From contig NZ_LSNE01000005.1 in assembly GCF_001565895.1 (NCBI RefSeq), positions 634,665-698,664 of the forward strand: 64,000 nucleotides of DNA, read 5' to 3'. The stretch is from Paraglaciecola hydrolytica. Lineage in GTDB: Bacteria > Pseudomonadota > Gammaproteobacteria > Enterobacterales > Alteromonadaceae. The position numbers and the translations under genes were made by a program. The notes under the pieces are model-generated. The model saw only the letters and a list, made by a program, of their open reading frames with translations, ran no database searches and was not told where the DNA came from. Positions 13,257 through 22,311 of this stretch are shown in pieces. Each line of letters starts with the position of its first letter. Within the stretch, counting starts at the first letter, position 1.

Positions 13257-14087
13257 ATGCATACTAACGTTAATACGCTCTTCGATAATCTATGGCAGGA
13301 CTACGTTGCTATTACCCCTTCGGCGCAAAAAATTCATGCCTTGCTGGATACTTATGAAGCTAAGCATGACAAGGCCAAGGCTCAGATCATCAATGATCAC
13401 ATTGCCCTGCGTACCTTTAATATTGCCAAGATCAATCTGCAAAAGCTCGCAGCACATTTTCTGGCTTTAGGTTATAGCGATAAAGGCGACTATATCTTTG
13501 AACAAAAAAAATTGGTTGCCAAACATTTTGAACATCCAGACGACAGGTTGCCAAAAGTGTTTATCAGCGAGCTATTAGTTGAAGAGATGCCTGCTGAGGT
13601 ACAAAGCATTATATTAAAAATGATTTCATCGGTAGCTGATGACGCAGCAAAGCAGGATAACTTTTTGTATTCTGGTGCCCACTGGCAAGTATCAGAGCAG
13701 GATTACGCCACTTTAGTCGCAGAATCTGAATACGCGGCTTGGATGGCGGTTTGGGGATTTCGCGCTAACCACTTTACTGTCAGTGTTAACCACCTGTCAC
13801 ATTTCACTGAGTTAGCCGATTTAAACAACGCGCTGACGCAAGCGGGCTTTGTCTTAAATCAAAGTGGTGGTGAGATCAAAGGCGGCCCTGAAGTATTATT
13901 GGCTCAGTCTTCCACTATGGCAGATAAAATCACTGTACAATTAAGTGATACCCAAAAATCAGTACCTAGCTGTTTTTATGAATTTGCCCAGCGTTACGCC
14001 ATGGATGATGGCAATCTCTATCAAGGTTTTGTAGCAGCATCTGCTGATAAAATTTTTGAAAGTACCAATGCAAGTATTACGATGTAA
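13257..14087 (+). CDS. DUF1338-family protein (HglS/YdcJ-like metal dioxygenase)
   Basis: 276 residues. The NDHIALRTFNIAKINLQKL segment and FRANHFTVSVNHL supply His residues in positions typical of DUF1338, the vicinal-oxygen-chelate family that includes the 2-oxoadipate dioxygenase/decarboxylase HglS of lysine catabolism. This protein is shorter than HglS/YdcJ (about 450 residues) and its substrate is unknown. It is the last gene of the argD-astA-astD run, 23 bp after astD, and a terminator follows, so a role tied to arginine or other amino-acid breakdown is inferred. Confidence 0.75.
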   Translation: MHTNVNTLFDNLWQDYVAITPSAQKIHALLDTYEAKHDKAKAQIINDHIALRTFNIAKINLQKLAAHFLALGYSDKGDYIFEQKKLVAKHFEHPDDRLPKVFISELLVEEMPAEVQSIILKMISSVADDAAKQDNFLYSGAHWQVSEQDYATLVAESEYAAWMAVWGFRANHFTVSVNHLSHFTELADLNNALTQAGFVLNQSGGEIKGGPEVLLAQSSTMADKITVQLSDTQKSVPSCFYEFAQRYAMDDGNLYQGFVAASADKIFESTNASITM

Positions 14088-14112
14088 AACAGCGTTTTAA
14101 CTGAAGGCCCAT

Positions 14113-14144
14113 AAAAAAACCCGCCAATCTTAGCGGGTTTTTTA
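14113..14144. terminator. Bidirectional intrinsic terminator between the AST operon and erpA
   Basis: AAAAAACCCGC, 8-nt loop, GCGGGTTTTTT. It lies between two convergent genes and can end both transcripts. Confidence 0.88.
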
Positions 14145-14165
14145 TGCACTACTAATTTGCGACAT

Positions 14166-14510
14166 TTATACGGTAAAGGATGATCCACAACCACAAGTGG
14201 TAGTTGCATTTGGGTTATTAACTAAAAACCTAGAACCTTCCAAGCCTTCGGTATAATCAACCCGTCCACCGACCAAGTATTGTAAACTCATTGGGTCAAC
14301 CACTAAGGTGACTTCGTCATTATCAATAGTGGTATCACCTTCATTGACCTTTTCGTCAAAAGTAAAACCGTACTGAAAACCAGAACAGCCACCACCGGTC
14401 ACATAAACTCGTAATTTTAAATTGGGATTTTCTTCTTCTAATACCAAAGCTTTGACTTTTTTGGCAGCAGAGTCGGAAAATTCAATAGGATAAGCGGTTT
14501 GCACCGACAT
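14166..14510 (-). CDS. erpA: Iron-sulfur cluster insertion protein ErpA
   Basis: 114 residues, an A-type Fe-S carrier. The three cluster-ligand cysteines fall at 42 ([11 protein letters not shown]), 106 and 108 (TTCGCGSSF), the same positions as in E. coli ErpA. It delivers clusters to target proteins such as IspG/IspH (known for the family). It is a single gene on the minus strand, ending at the shared terminator. Confidence 0.96.
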   Translation of the reverse strand: MSVQTAYPIEFSDSAAKKVKALVLEEENPNLKLRVYVTGGGCSGFQYGFTFDEKVNEGDTTIDNDEVTLVVDPMSLQYLVGGRVDYTEGLEGSRFLVNNPNATTTCGCGSSFTV

Positions 14511-14573
14511 AACTTGCCTCTAATATTAATAAACTCATGGCTACATTATCTAGTACTTGAGTAATATGGTCAA

Positions 14574-15296
14574 CTATTCGCTAGAAGTGCTAAGAGTGTT
14601 GACCAGTGTCCAATCGAAAACAGAGTGCAGTTCACCTTTTTTGCGATTGAACTGGAAGATCTCCGACTGTACTAAAATACGTTCAGGTTGGAACCCTTCT
14701 GGTAACTTAATCTGACCATCTAATATCTGAAAATACTTAAAACCAAATGCCAGTACTTGCTCAGGATCCACCAGCAAATTTTTTAAAGCATATTGTTTAG
14801 ACTTGCCCGCTTCACTGCCTACTAGGGTAATATCCATGCTACCTTTTAAGGTATTTTTAATCTTTTCGCGCTGCATCATCACCAGCTCAAATCGATAAAC
14901 TCGATCACTTAACGTTTTTTCGACGTTAAACGCATCAATTACAAAACCTTGTTGGGTCAATTCTGGAGCCATGACCTGCTGATAAAACGCGATGTCTTTT
15001 TGTAAGGCTTTTTCTCGCTCAATACTGAGTTTGATTTCCGCAAAGGTTTTTTGCTGTGAAAGAGCCGCGACATCCAACTCAACCCGTAAAATGTTGAGTT
15101 TTTTACTTAATTCATTATTTTCTAGCTGCAAATTTTGCACTGTATGCTCAAGGGTTAGCAGGGCTTTTTGTTGGTAAGAAAAATACTGGTTACCTAACCA
15201 AAACCCCAACATTAACGTAAGTGTTAAGCCCACAATGAGAAAGGCATACACACTGAAAGCCCCCCATTTCTGTTTTAATTGTTTTAATCTCAACAT
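14574..15296 (-). CDS. DUF6776-type membrane protein with coiled coil
   Basis: 240 residues: short cytoplasmic N-terminus, one membrane helix (~15-36), a coiled-coil region (~40-105, rich in Leu/Glu/Lys/Gln), and a periplasmic beta-rich C-terminal domain (~110-235) with ITLVGSEAGKSKQYALKNLL. This layout and sequence resemble DUF6776, whose function is not known. It is often found near erpA in related genomes, from memory. Probably anchored in the inner membrane. Confidence 0.7.
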   Translation of the reverse strand: MLRLKQLKQKWGAFSVYAFLIVGLTLTLMLGFWLGNQYFSYQQKALLTLEHTVQNLQLENNELSKKLNILRVELDVAALSQQKTFAEIKLSIEREKALQKDIAFYQQVMAPELTQQGFVIDAFNVEKTLSDRVYRFELVMMQREKIKNTLKGSMDITLVGSEAGKSKQYALKNLLVDPEQVLAFGFKYFQILDGQIKLPEGFQPERILVQSEIFQFNRKKGELHSVFDWTLVNTLSTSSE

Positions 15297-15519
15297 CGCT
15301 GCTCGTCATTTGATTATGCTTAATGTGCGCTGAAAAAGGAGTCTATCACTTAGTGCCACATTAACTGACAACAAAAGTCAGCTTATGTACATTTAAATCC
15401 ATTTTAAACCAAGGCGGTTTTTTCTTTTCTTTTGCAAACGATATAAATTAGCATAACTCCAATAGTTACAATAACTTGTGGTAAATTAAGGCCATAGGTT
15501 AGATTACAGTGGTGACAGC

Positions 15520-17199
15520 ATGATAACGCTTGCAGCATTCAGAAAAGAATTGGCTTACCCGCGCACCTCTATACAACTGTGTTTGTTGGGTGTGGTCGGT
15601 GGCATCAGTGCAGCAACCATTATTATATTATTTCGTTTAGCTATCGAATGGCTACAACTGCAGTACCTACCTGAGTTGGATGCCTTTTCGGCCTTATCCG
15701 CGACCCAACGTTTGATGCTACCAGTCATTGCTGCCAGTGCCATTATTGTCATTGCCTATATTACTGGCTTTAAACATTACCGTATGGGCATTCCCTTTGT
15801 TATTCATCGGGTTAAGTATTATTTTGGTCAAATACCGGCAATGACCACGGTAAATCAATTTTTTGGGGGCACTATAGCTTTGGCCGCGGGATTTTCAGTG
15901 GGCCGCGAAGGCCCTTCAGTACATTTAGGTGCGGCCGGCAGTAGCTTTTTTGGCCAGTGGTTAAAACTTCCCTACAACAGTATCAGGATTTTATCTGGTT
16001 GCGGCATAGCAGCTGGTATCTCTGCATCCTTTAACACCCCTTTTGCTGCCGTTATATTTGTGATGGAAGTCGTGCTGCGTGAATATCGAGTGCACATTTT
16101 TATTCCCATTATGCTGGCTGCTGCTTGTGGCAGTGTGATGACTCGCTTAGTGTTTGGCAGTACTCACGAATTATCTTTTATTCAGTTTAACGAGTTTAGC
16201 CATTGGATCTATTTGTACTTGATCTTATGTGGCATTGCCTTAGGTGGCCTCGCCTCCTTTTTTAACAACTCACTCATGCATGTTATGCGGGGTTTCAAAC
16301 GTTTTAATATGATGAAACGTTTATTAATGGCAGGGGCAATTACCGGTGTCGTGGGATTCTATTTACCCGAAGCCATGGGTGCTCATTTTAATTCTGCCGA
16401 TGCGTTAATATCCGCACAAAATAACAGTTTATTAGTGGCCATTTTAATTGCCAAATTGATCCTCACCATTATCGCTATTGGATTAGGTGTACCTGGCGGG
16501 ATTATGGGACCTGTTTTTGTGATAGGCATGTTAAGTGGTGCCTTGCTTGCCACGCCACTGGGTTTATTTATGGCAGATAGTTCTGAGTTGACTGGCAGTT
16601 TTTCATTATTGGGCATGGCTGGACTGATGGCTGCCGTGGTACATGCGCCGTTAGCCGCGCTATCTGCGGTCATGGAATTGTCTTTTAGTCCTGAATTAAT
16701 TTTGCCGGCTATTTTGGTGATTGTGCCAGCTTACGTAACCTCAACTCAGTATTTAGGCAACAGCTCCATTTTTATTCGTCAGTTGGATTTTCAAAAATTG
16801 TCTTACTCCATTTCGCCAGTGCTTGAGTCCCTACAAAAAACCGGCGTATTAGCGGTTATGGACAACAACTTCACTTTATTTAGTGCAAACGAACAACAAA
16901 AAATCTTGGCATGTTTACAAGATGCCCCCACCCATCCGGTGCTGCAACGCTCTGACTCTGAGACTGATGTACAATATTCACTGGTACAATTTGATGTCAG
17001 CCTTGGTCAGGATTCTGAACCACTGATTTATAGCAAAATAGGTGGTGTTAGTTCACAAGCCACCCTTGCCGAAGTTTATGAATTGTTACAGGCCAAACGA
17101 GATGGCGCTGTTTATGTATTTGGTGAAACTAAACAGGATGTTGTCGGGGTCATTACCTGGCATAAATTACGGAATTATTTACATCAAGCGAGCTATTAA
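15520..17199 (+). CDS. CLC-family anion channel/transporter with atypical filter
   Basis: 559 residues: CLC membrane domain (~15-430) plus a C-terminal cytoplasmic region of ~120 residues with weak resemblance to CBS modules. The gating glutamate is kept (GREGPSV, Glu130) and FNTPFAAVIFVME and VPGGIMGPVF match the family. Two key positions differ from E. coli ClcA: the central Ser of GSGIP is Met89 (RMGIP), and the internal proton-relay Glu203 aligns with Val184. This favours a passive channel or altered ion choice over Cl-/H+ antiport. The gene's end carries a 21-bp tandem repeat. Confidence 0.88.
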   Translation: MITLAAFRKELAYPRTSIQLCLLGVVGGISAATIIILFRLAIEWLQLQYLPELDAFSALSATQRLMLPVIAASAIIVIAYITGFKHYRMGIPFVIHRVKYYFGQIPAMTTVNQFFGGTIALAAGFSVGREGPSVHLGAAGSSFFGQWLKLPYNSIRILSGCGIAAGISASFNTPFAAVIFVMEVVLREYRVHIFIPIMLAAACGSVMTRLVFGSTHELSFIQFNEFSHWIYLYLILCGIALGGLASFFNNSLMHVMRGFKRFNMMKRLLMAGAITGVVGFYLPEAMGAHFNSADALISAQNNSLLVAILIAKLILTIIAIGLGVPGGIMGPVFVIGMLSGALLATPLGLFMADSSELTGSFSLLGMAGLMAAVVHAPLAALSAVMELSFSPELILPAILVIVPAYVTSTQYLGNSSIFIRQLDFQKLSYSISPVLESLQKTGVLAVMDNNFTLFSANEQQKILACLQDAPTHPVLQRSDSETDVQYSLVQFDVSLGQDSEPLIYSKIGGVSSQATLAEVYELLQAKRDGAVYVFGETKQDVVGVITWHKLRNYLHQASY

Positions 17200-17262
17200 T
17201 TACATCAAGCCCGTCATTAATCGTATCAAACAAACGAATAACTACATCAGGTACAATATTAA
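17179..17262 (+). repeat. Four tandem 21-bp repeats spanning the CLC stop codon
   Basis: Units 17179-17199, 17200-17220, 17221-17241 and 17242-17262, each ending in TAA. In the CLC frame they read LHQASY-stop, LHQARH-stop, SYQTNE-stop, LHQVQY-stop. Unit 1 is the real C-terminus; the others are decayed copies after the stop. The array ends 23 bp before hemJ. Confidence 0.85.
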
Positions 17263-17285
17263 CTAACACGGAGTAACAAACAAAA

Positions 17286-17714
17286 ATGTCATTATTGTGG
17301 ATAAAAGCCTTACACATGTTTTTTATGGTGGCCTGGATGGCCGGTATTTTTTATCTGCCTCGTTTGTTTGTTTACCATGCTCAAAGTGATAATCAGGCGG
17401 TTAAGGATCAGTTTAAAATAATGGAAAGACGTTTGTGGTGGTTTGTCACACCCTTTGCGTTTTTAACCTTATTGTTTGGTTTGTGGCTGATACATGGCTA
17501 TGGCATGAGCTGGTTTAAAGCTGCACACTGGCTGCATGTTAAGCTGATATTGGTTGCTGCCATCTACATTTATCACTTTTATTTGTATCACTTAGTTAAA
17601 CAATTTGCCCGTGATATTAACCAACACTCAAGCCGCTTTTACCGCATTCTAAACGAAGCTCCTGTGCTAGTTTTATTGGCTATTGTTTGTTTGGCGGTGG
17701 TAAAAATGTGGTGA
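17286..17714 (+). CDS. hemJ: HemJ-type protoporphyrinogen IX oxidase
   Basis: 142 residues with four predicted membrane helices and the conserved opening LLWIKALHMFFMVAWMAGIFYLPRLFVYH. Conserved His10 and the basic RRLWWFVTPF segment match HemJ (TIGR00701). HemJ oxidises protoporphyrinogen IX to protoporphyrin IX at the inner membrane in bacteria without HemG or HemY. AGTAACAAACAAAA precedes the ATG, a weak ribosome site. It follows the CLC gene with the repeat array between. Confidence 0.9.
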   Translation: MSLLWIKALHMFFMVAWMAGIFYLPRLFVYHAQSDNQAVKDQFKIMERRLWWFVTPFAFLTLLFGLWLIHGYGMSWFKAAHWLHVKLILVAAIYIYHFYLYHLVKQFARDINQHSSRFYRILNEAPVLVLLAIVCLAVVKMW

Positions 17715-17829
17715 TAAAAAATATGCTGCTTATATGCAGAAACTAACTAAGCCAGAACAATGTTAATGTTGTGTTAATTAAAAGCTATGCTAACGTTAGC
17801 TTAACTAATGACCGCTGTTGAGATTCGAT

Positions 17830-18012
17830 ATGGATGTCACCCAACAAAATTTAAGAAGTTTAATCCACGAAACAGATCGTGCCTTTGATTTACTGATTAA
17901 ACATCCAAGCTCGGCAGATTACACCGCTAAATATGAATCTGCTAAACGCGCCTTAGAAGAATACCTTTGTGTTATGCGCCAAGCTTTGCAGAAAAAAGCA
18001 AAATGTCGCTAG
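17830..18012 (+). CDS. Small hypothetical protein
   Basis: 60 residues from the ATG at 17830; an upstream in-frame TTG at 17818 would add four residues and is less likely. Sequence is mostly helical and charged with no signal peptide. It ends in a basic KKAKCR tail. No domain is recognised. It stands alone between hemJ and folE. The ordered start (MDVTQQNLRSLIHETDRAF) and base composition look like real coding DNA. Confidence 0.5.
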   Translation: MDVTQQNLRSLIHETDRAFDLLIKHPSSADYTAKYESAKRALEEYLCVMRQALQKKAKCR

Positions 18013-18158
18013 TGTATTAGTTTCATTTACGAGCATCTCCCCCTAACCCTTGGCTATTTAGTTTAAGCAGTTATCGATATTGCCATAACATGCTATGATC
18101 CCACCCAGCCAGATTTAGCAGCAAAGCAACTTGCTTTCTATTAGTTAAGAGTTTTTTC

Positions 18159-18713
18159 ATGTCAGATAAATTAGCCGCACACTATTCCGAGATTTTAACT
18201 ATTTTAGGTGAGGATGTTAGCCGAAATGGCTTACTTGATACCCCAAATAGAGCAGCCAAAGCCATGCAGTTTTTAACTGATGGTTACGCAACCGATTTAG
18301 ATACCGTCGTCAATGGCGCTATTTTTGAGGCCGATAGTGACGAAATGGTCATAGTACAGGACATCGAATTTTATTCACTGTGTGAACACCATATCCTGCC
18401 TTTTATTGGTCGCTGCCATATTGCCTATATCCCACAAGGTCGAGTACTAGGTTTATCCAAATTTGCTCGTATTGTTGATATGTATGCCCGTCGTTTACAG
18501 ATCCAAGAAGGTTTAACCAAACAAATTGCCGATGCCGTGCAACAAGTCACCGGCGCTTTAGGGGTAGGTGTGGTAATGGAAGGCAAACACATGTGCATGA
18601 TGATGCGCGGTGTGCAAAAACAAAACTCCTCCATGATCACCTCGGTCATGTTAGGTTCGTTTCGTCGTTCACAAGCCACTCGTGACGAGTTTTTACGTTT
18701 GATTGGTAAATAA
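18159..18713 (+). CDS. folE: GTP cyclohydrolase I
   Basis: 184 residues, normal for the short bacterial type. The Zn-binding Cys and His lie in [13 protein letters not shown], with the second Cys in [29 protein letters not shown] is the conserved core. The enzyme makes dihydroneopterin triphosphate from GTP, the first step of folate synthesis. Single gene. An inverted repeat follows the stop. Confidence 0.97.
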   Translation: MSDKLAAHYSEILTILGEDVSRNGLLDTPNRAAKAMQFLTDGYATDLDTVVNGAIFEADSDEMVIVQDIEFYSLCEHHILPFIGRCHIAYIPQGRVLGLSKFARIVDMYARRLQIQEGLTKQIADAVQQVTGALGVGVVMEGKHMCMMMRGVQKQNSSMITSVMLGSFRRSQATRDEFLRLIGK

Positions 18714-18733
18714 CACCAAGCTACTCACTACAC

Positions 18734-18771
18734 AGCCACAACCTATTCGGCCACAAACTCTGGTTGTGGCT
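18734..18771 (+). terminator. Possible terminator hairpin after folE
   Basis: AGCCACAACC (18734-18743) and GGTTGTGGCT (18762-18771) form a 10-bp perfect stem with an 18-nt loop. It is followed by CCTCAATAAAAATT and no T run, so it may be a mRNA-end hairpin rather than a true terminator. Confidence 0.4.
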
Positions 18772-18949
18772 CCTCAATAAAAATTGACGCTCAATCCAAC
18801 AATTGGCATGGTTTTGTCATACTCAGCTAGGATGTGTAGTTTGCCTCTTGATGTTGAATTCAAGCTCACCATAATCAAGCAAAACATCACTTAATCTCAT
18901 TTTCCTGCGCTAAAACGGAGCAGGTACATATATTAATAAGTTGAAATCA

Positions 18950-19966
18950 ATGAACAAAACGATAATAAAAATCCTGTTAGTGTTAATGACAGTCACAAGT
19001 TTGCAACTTAAAGCTGAAAACTATAGCCAATATGGCCCAAAAGAATTTACCACGGCTAACAAATGGACGGCCATTGTGGCGGCTTATGAGCCTGAAATTA
19101 ATGCCATTGATCATGCGTTTTCACAGTTATCTGATGCCAAAATAGAAAAAACATTGACCATCAAAGGTGTGAAATACCAAGTTGGTCATTATAAAGGCGA
19201 GCCTGTGGTTATTTTTACTACGGGTATTAGTGTGCCAAATGCCGCCATGACCATGCAGATGGCCCTGGATTATTTCCCCATCGAACGAGTTGTGATGATG
19301 GGCATAGCTGGTGCGATTAATCCTGAGTTTAACCCTGGCGATATTGCAGTCCCAGAGCGTTGGTACTTTCATGATGAGTCAGTGTATGTAAATCCCGAAC
19401 CAAAAAGAACAGGTGAGTTTATCCTGCCTGATTATTATGAAAATGCGTTGGCGGATTATCAAACTCGCCGCAAACAAGATCCCCACTCACCCGCTTACGA
19501 AAACTATGGCTTTATTCACCCAGAAGAGATGGCCGTGATTAAACAAGGCTGGGATAGCCCACGTCAGATGCCCTATTTTACTGCCACGCCTAAGCTTGTC
19601 GAGCTTACTAAACAAGCCATCAAAAACATTAAGCCTATCAAGATGCCTTCTGGCCATCCTATTAACATCAAAGTTGGTGGTAATGGTGTGACCGGTTCGG
19701 TGTTTTTAGACAACGCGCAATATCGTCAATGGTTACAAAGGGTGTTTGATGCACAAGTAGCTGAAATGGAATCAGCGGCGGTCGGCCAAGTGTGTTTTGT
19801 CAATGATGTGGACTGGATCATTATCCGCTCTGTCAGTGACTTAGCCGGTGGTCAAGAAGGCAAAAACGTTGAAAATGTATTTGATGGTATCGCCTCGGGC
19901 ACAGGCACAAAGTTACTACTGGGCTTGTTAGACGAAATAGTATTGGCCTACCCTTCCAAAATATAA
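18950..19966 (+). CDS. Exported purine-nucleosidase/phosphorylase-like protein
   Basis: 338 residues from the ATG at 18950; an in-frame TTG at 18941 is less likely. A signal peptide (MNKTIIKILLVLMTVTSLQLKA) is followed by a PNP_UDP_1/MTA-SAH-nucleosidase fold: AIVAAYEPEINAID (cf. the MEEEV acid of MTAN), VVMMGIAGAINPEFNPGDI, AEMESAA and RSVSDLAGG with the catalytic Asp. Most relatives are cytoplasmic, so export is notable and suggests use of external nucleosides. It also resembles proteins annotated as purine nucleoside permease (NUP). A strong terminator follows. Confidence 0.75.
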   Translation: MNKTIIKILLVLMTVTSLQLKAENYSQYGPKEFTTANKWTAIVAAYEPEINAIDHAFSQLSDAKIEKTLTIKGVKYQVGHYKGEPVVIFTTGISVPNAAMTMQMALDYFPIERVVMMGIAGAINPEFNPGDIAVPERWYFHDESVYVNPEPKRTGEFILPDYYENALADYQTRRKQDPHSPAYENYGFIHPEEMAVIKQGWDSPRQMPYFTATPKLVELTKQAIKNIKPIKMPSGHPINIKVGGNGVTGSVFLDNAQYRQWLQRVFDAQVAEMESAAVGQVCFVNDVDWIIIRSVSDLAGGQEGKNVENVFDGIASGTGTKLLLGLLDEIVLAYPSKI

Positions 19967-19981
19967 GTAGCGCCCATTCAT

Positions 19982-20012
19982 AAAAAAACCGAGCTAAGGC
20001 TCGGTTTTTTTT
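19982..20012. terminator. Bidirectional intrinsic terminator
   Basis: AAAAAAACCGAGC, loop TAAG, GCTCGGTTTTTTTT, between the nucleosidase-like gene (+) and the YebC-family gene (-). Confidence 0.9.
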
Positions 20013-20026
20013 AACATTATTACTTA

Positions 20027-20761
20027 TTATTCTGCGTCGTCGCGCTCTACTGTGGCATTGTGATAAATATCTTGTACATCATCACAGTCATTGAGCATAT
20101 CCATAAACTTATCAAATACCGCCACGTCTTCACCGCTGACGATGGTTTCGGTCTGCGGCACAAAACTAATTTCTTCAGCTTCAAACTCAAGTGCCGGATT
20201 ATTGTCCATTAATGCCGTTCTGGTCTTGTTGTATTCAGTATGAGGGGCATACACGGTGATCATACCGTCTTCGCATTCTACTTCAGTTACGTCAACATCG
20301 GCTTCCATCAGTACTTCTAATACGGCGTCTTCATCATCACCTTTAAACACAAAGATAGCTTGATGATCAAACATGTGCCCGACTGTACCTGCGACACCTA
20401 ATTTCGAATGGGTTTTGGTGAAACAATTGCGCACATCAGTGATAGTGCGGTTATTGTTATCAGTCAAACAGTCAACGATTACCATACAACCACCAGGACC
20501 AAAACCCTCGTAACGGGCTGGCACATAATCTTCACCGGCGCCGGCTGTAGCTTTGTCTATAGCCTTTTCAATAACGTGGCTAGGTACCTGATCTTTTTTG
20601 GCCCTGTCCATTAAACGACGTAAAGCTAAATTAGCTTGAGGGTCCGCACCACCATTTTTAGCACACATGTAAATTTCTTTACCGTACTTAGAATAGACTT
20701 TGGTTTTTGCGCCCTGAGTTTTGGCCATGGCCATTTTACGAACTTCGAATTTTCTTCCCAT
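20027..20761 (-). CDS. YebC/PmpR-family protein (YeeN-like paralogue)
   Basis: 244 residues. The family core is clear: [28 protein letters not shown], then RYEGFGPGG and [10 protein letters not shown]. The N-terminus ([23 protein letters not shown]) lacks the MAGHSKWANIKHRK start of canonical YebC and resembles the shorter YeeN-like subgroup. The family contains transcription regulators and, in recent work, translation factors that help ribosomes at proline-rich stretches. It sits behind zapE on the same strand, with 100 bp between. Confidence 0.88.
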   Translation of the reverse strand: MGRKFEVRKMAMAKTQGAKTKVYSKYGKEIYMCAKNGGADPQANLALRRLMDRAKKDQVPSHVIEKAIDKATAGAGEDYVPARYEGFGPGGCMVIVDCLTDNNNRTITDVRNCFTKTHSKLGVAGTVGHMFDHQAIFVFKGDDEDAVLEVLMEADVDVTEVECEDGMITVYAPHTEYNKTRTALMDNNPALEFEAEEISFVPQTETIVSGEDVAVFDKFMDMLNDCDDVQDIYHNATVERDDAE

Positions 20762-20861
20762 CTAATAATCTCTTTTAATCATATCTTAGATTTAAGTGCC
20801 GCGGATTTTACCGACTTTCAAGCCATAGTACAAAAGCAATAATTGCATACTTATGGTTTAT

Positions 20862-21968
20862 TTACGGAATATGCTGGGTCGCCAAATAGTCGTGAGACTG
20901 CATTTCTTTTAAACGACTTAAACAACGTTTAAATTCGAAATTTAAACTACCTTGGGTATAGAGTGACTCCAGAGCAACATGGGCAGACATAATGAGTTTT
21001 ACATTACGCTCATAAAACTCATCCACCATAGCAATAAAACGCCGAGCCACATCATCCATAGATTGCCCCATTTGCTCTACATTGGCGATCAACACAGTAT
21101 GATAACAACGACTAATTTCAATATAATCAACTTGACCACGTGGGCCATCACATATAGCTCTAAACTCAAACATCACCACCCCATCGGCATATTGTAAAGT
21201 GGGGATCAAACGCCCTTCAATTTCAATACTTTGCCTTTCAACACCTTGCTCGGGTGCCAACTGCCTAAAATACAAATGCAAGTCTTCCATCGCATCAGCA
21301 TCGGCTGGAGAATGATAAATCTCCGCTTGTTGCAAAGTACGCAAGCGATAATCAATACCGCTGTCGACGTTCACCACGCGAGTATTTTGATTTATTAACT
21401 CGATAGCTGGCAAAAAACGCGCGCGTTGCAAACCATTACGATACAGCTCATCAGGAATAATATTAGAGGTAGCCACTAACACTATGCCATGGCTAAAGAG
21501 CTCTTGCATCAAAGTGCCTAATATCATCGCATCGGTAATGTCCGATACAAAAAACTCGTCAAAACAAATAACTCGAGTTTCAGTAGCCAATTTTTTTGCA
21601 ATGATTTTAAGGGGATCAGGCTGCCCCGACAAACCTTTAAGCTCATGGTGCACACGATGCATAAAACGGTGAAAATGGATACGTAATTTACGGCCAAAAG
21701 GTAAACACTCATAAAAGGTATCCACCAAATAGGTTTTACCGCGGCCTACTCCGCCCCAAAAATACAAACCTTGAATAGAGGGTTGTTGCAAACCTTTGCC
21801 AAAAGTCGTTTGCAATTTAACTCGCCAAGTGAGCTTTTTTTCTGGCTGAGTGAGTTCCTCATATAAACGTTGTAACTCTTTAACTGCATTTTCTTGAGCG
21901 GCATCATAATGAAACCCCTCTTCCAACAGATCATCTTGATATTTTTGCCAAGGGCTCACATTTAACAT
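20862..21968 (-). CDS. zapE: Cell-division ATPase ZapE (AFG1 family)
   Basis: 368 residues. Walker A is in WGGVGRGKTYLVDTFYE, Walker B in VICFDEFFVSDITDAMIL, and LVATSNIIPDELYRNGLQR is the AFG1-family sensor segment. ZapE interacts with FtsZ during constriction (known in E. coli). It lies next to zapG and degQS but is divergent from them, with the inverted-repeat element between. Confidence 0.95.
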   Translation of the reverse strand: MLNVSPWQKYQDDLLEEGFHYDAAQENAVKELQRLYEELTQPEKKLTWRVKLQTTFGKGLQQPSIQGLYFWGGVGRGKTYLVDTFYECLPFGRKLRIHFHRFMHRVHHELKGLSGQPDPLKIIAKKLATETRVICFDEFFVSDITDAMILGTLMQELFSHGIVLVATSNIIPDELYRNGLQRARFLPAIELINQNTRVVNVDSGIDYRLRTLQQAEIYHSPADADAMEDLHLYFRQLAPEQGVERQSIEIEGRLIPTLQYADGVVMFEFRAICDGPRGQVDYIEISRCYHTVLIANVEQMGQSMDDVARRFIAMVDEFYERNVKLIMSAHVALESLYTQGSLNFEFKRCLSRLKEMQSHDYLATQHIP

Positions 21969-22311
21969 AGAGCAACTAACTTCCTTTCAACATAAGTTGT
22001 GTATATACCCTTCACCCTTGAAACTCCACGTTGGTTGGCTGTACGCCTCATTTGGCACCCGCGTTACACTTAATAAACGAAGCTCATGGGGTTTCATTTA
22101 TTTACCACCGCCATGCAATTCCAATGCGAAGGGGTATATATATACTTGAATACAAATAAAATGACCGCATTAAATTACCAGCGCGTATAATATCAATAAT
22201 GATTGTGTTTTGCGCTGCAATGATTGGAATTCGCTAGTATTAATAACCAATAATATTAGCGAGGGATTCATTAGGTGTTAAACGATGTGCACGAATAATT
22301 AAGGAGTTAAG
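21969..22311. other. Intergenic region zapE / zapG
   Basis: 343 bp between divergent genes. It holds the inverted-repeat element at 21999-22145. Right of the element, a TATAAT at 22186-22191 may be the -10 box of the zapG promoter; the best -35 (ATGACC, 22161-22166) is poor. No gene is seen. Confidence 0.45.
21999..22145. repeat. MITE-like inverted-repeat intergenic element
   Basis: A ~147-bp stretch bounded by GTGTATATACCC (21999-22010) and GGGGTATATATATAC (22131-22145), which are inverted copies. The similarity continues imperfectly inward for ~20 bp (TTCACCCTTGAAA against TTCGCATTGGAAT). It has no coding potential and base use unlike its surroundings. It looks like one of the small dispersed palindromic elements found in alteromonads; copy number cannot be tested here. 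Confidence 0.6.

Noticed and set aside
17042-17266. 74-codon ORF across the CLC 3' end and repeat array
   Set aside because: Its C-terminal INYIKPVINRIKQ is the repeat array read in another frame, not a gene.
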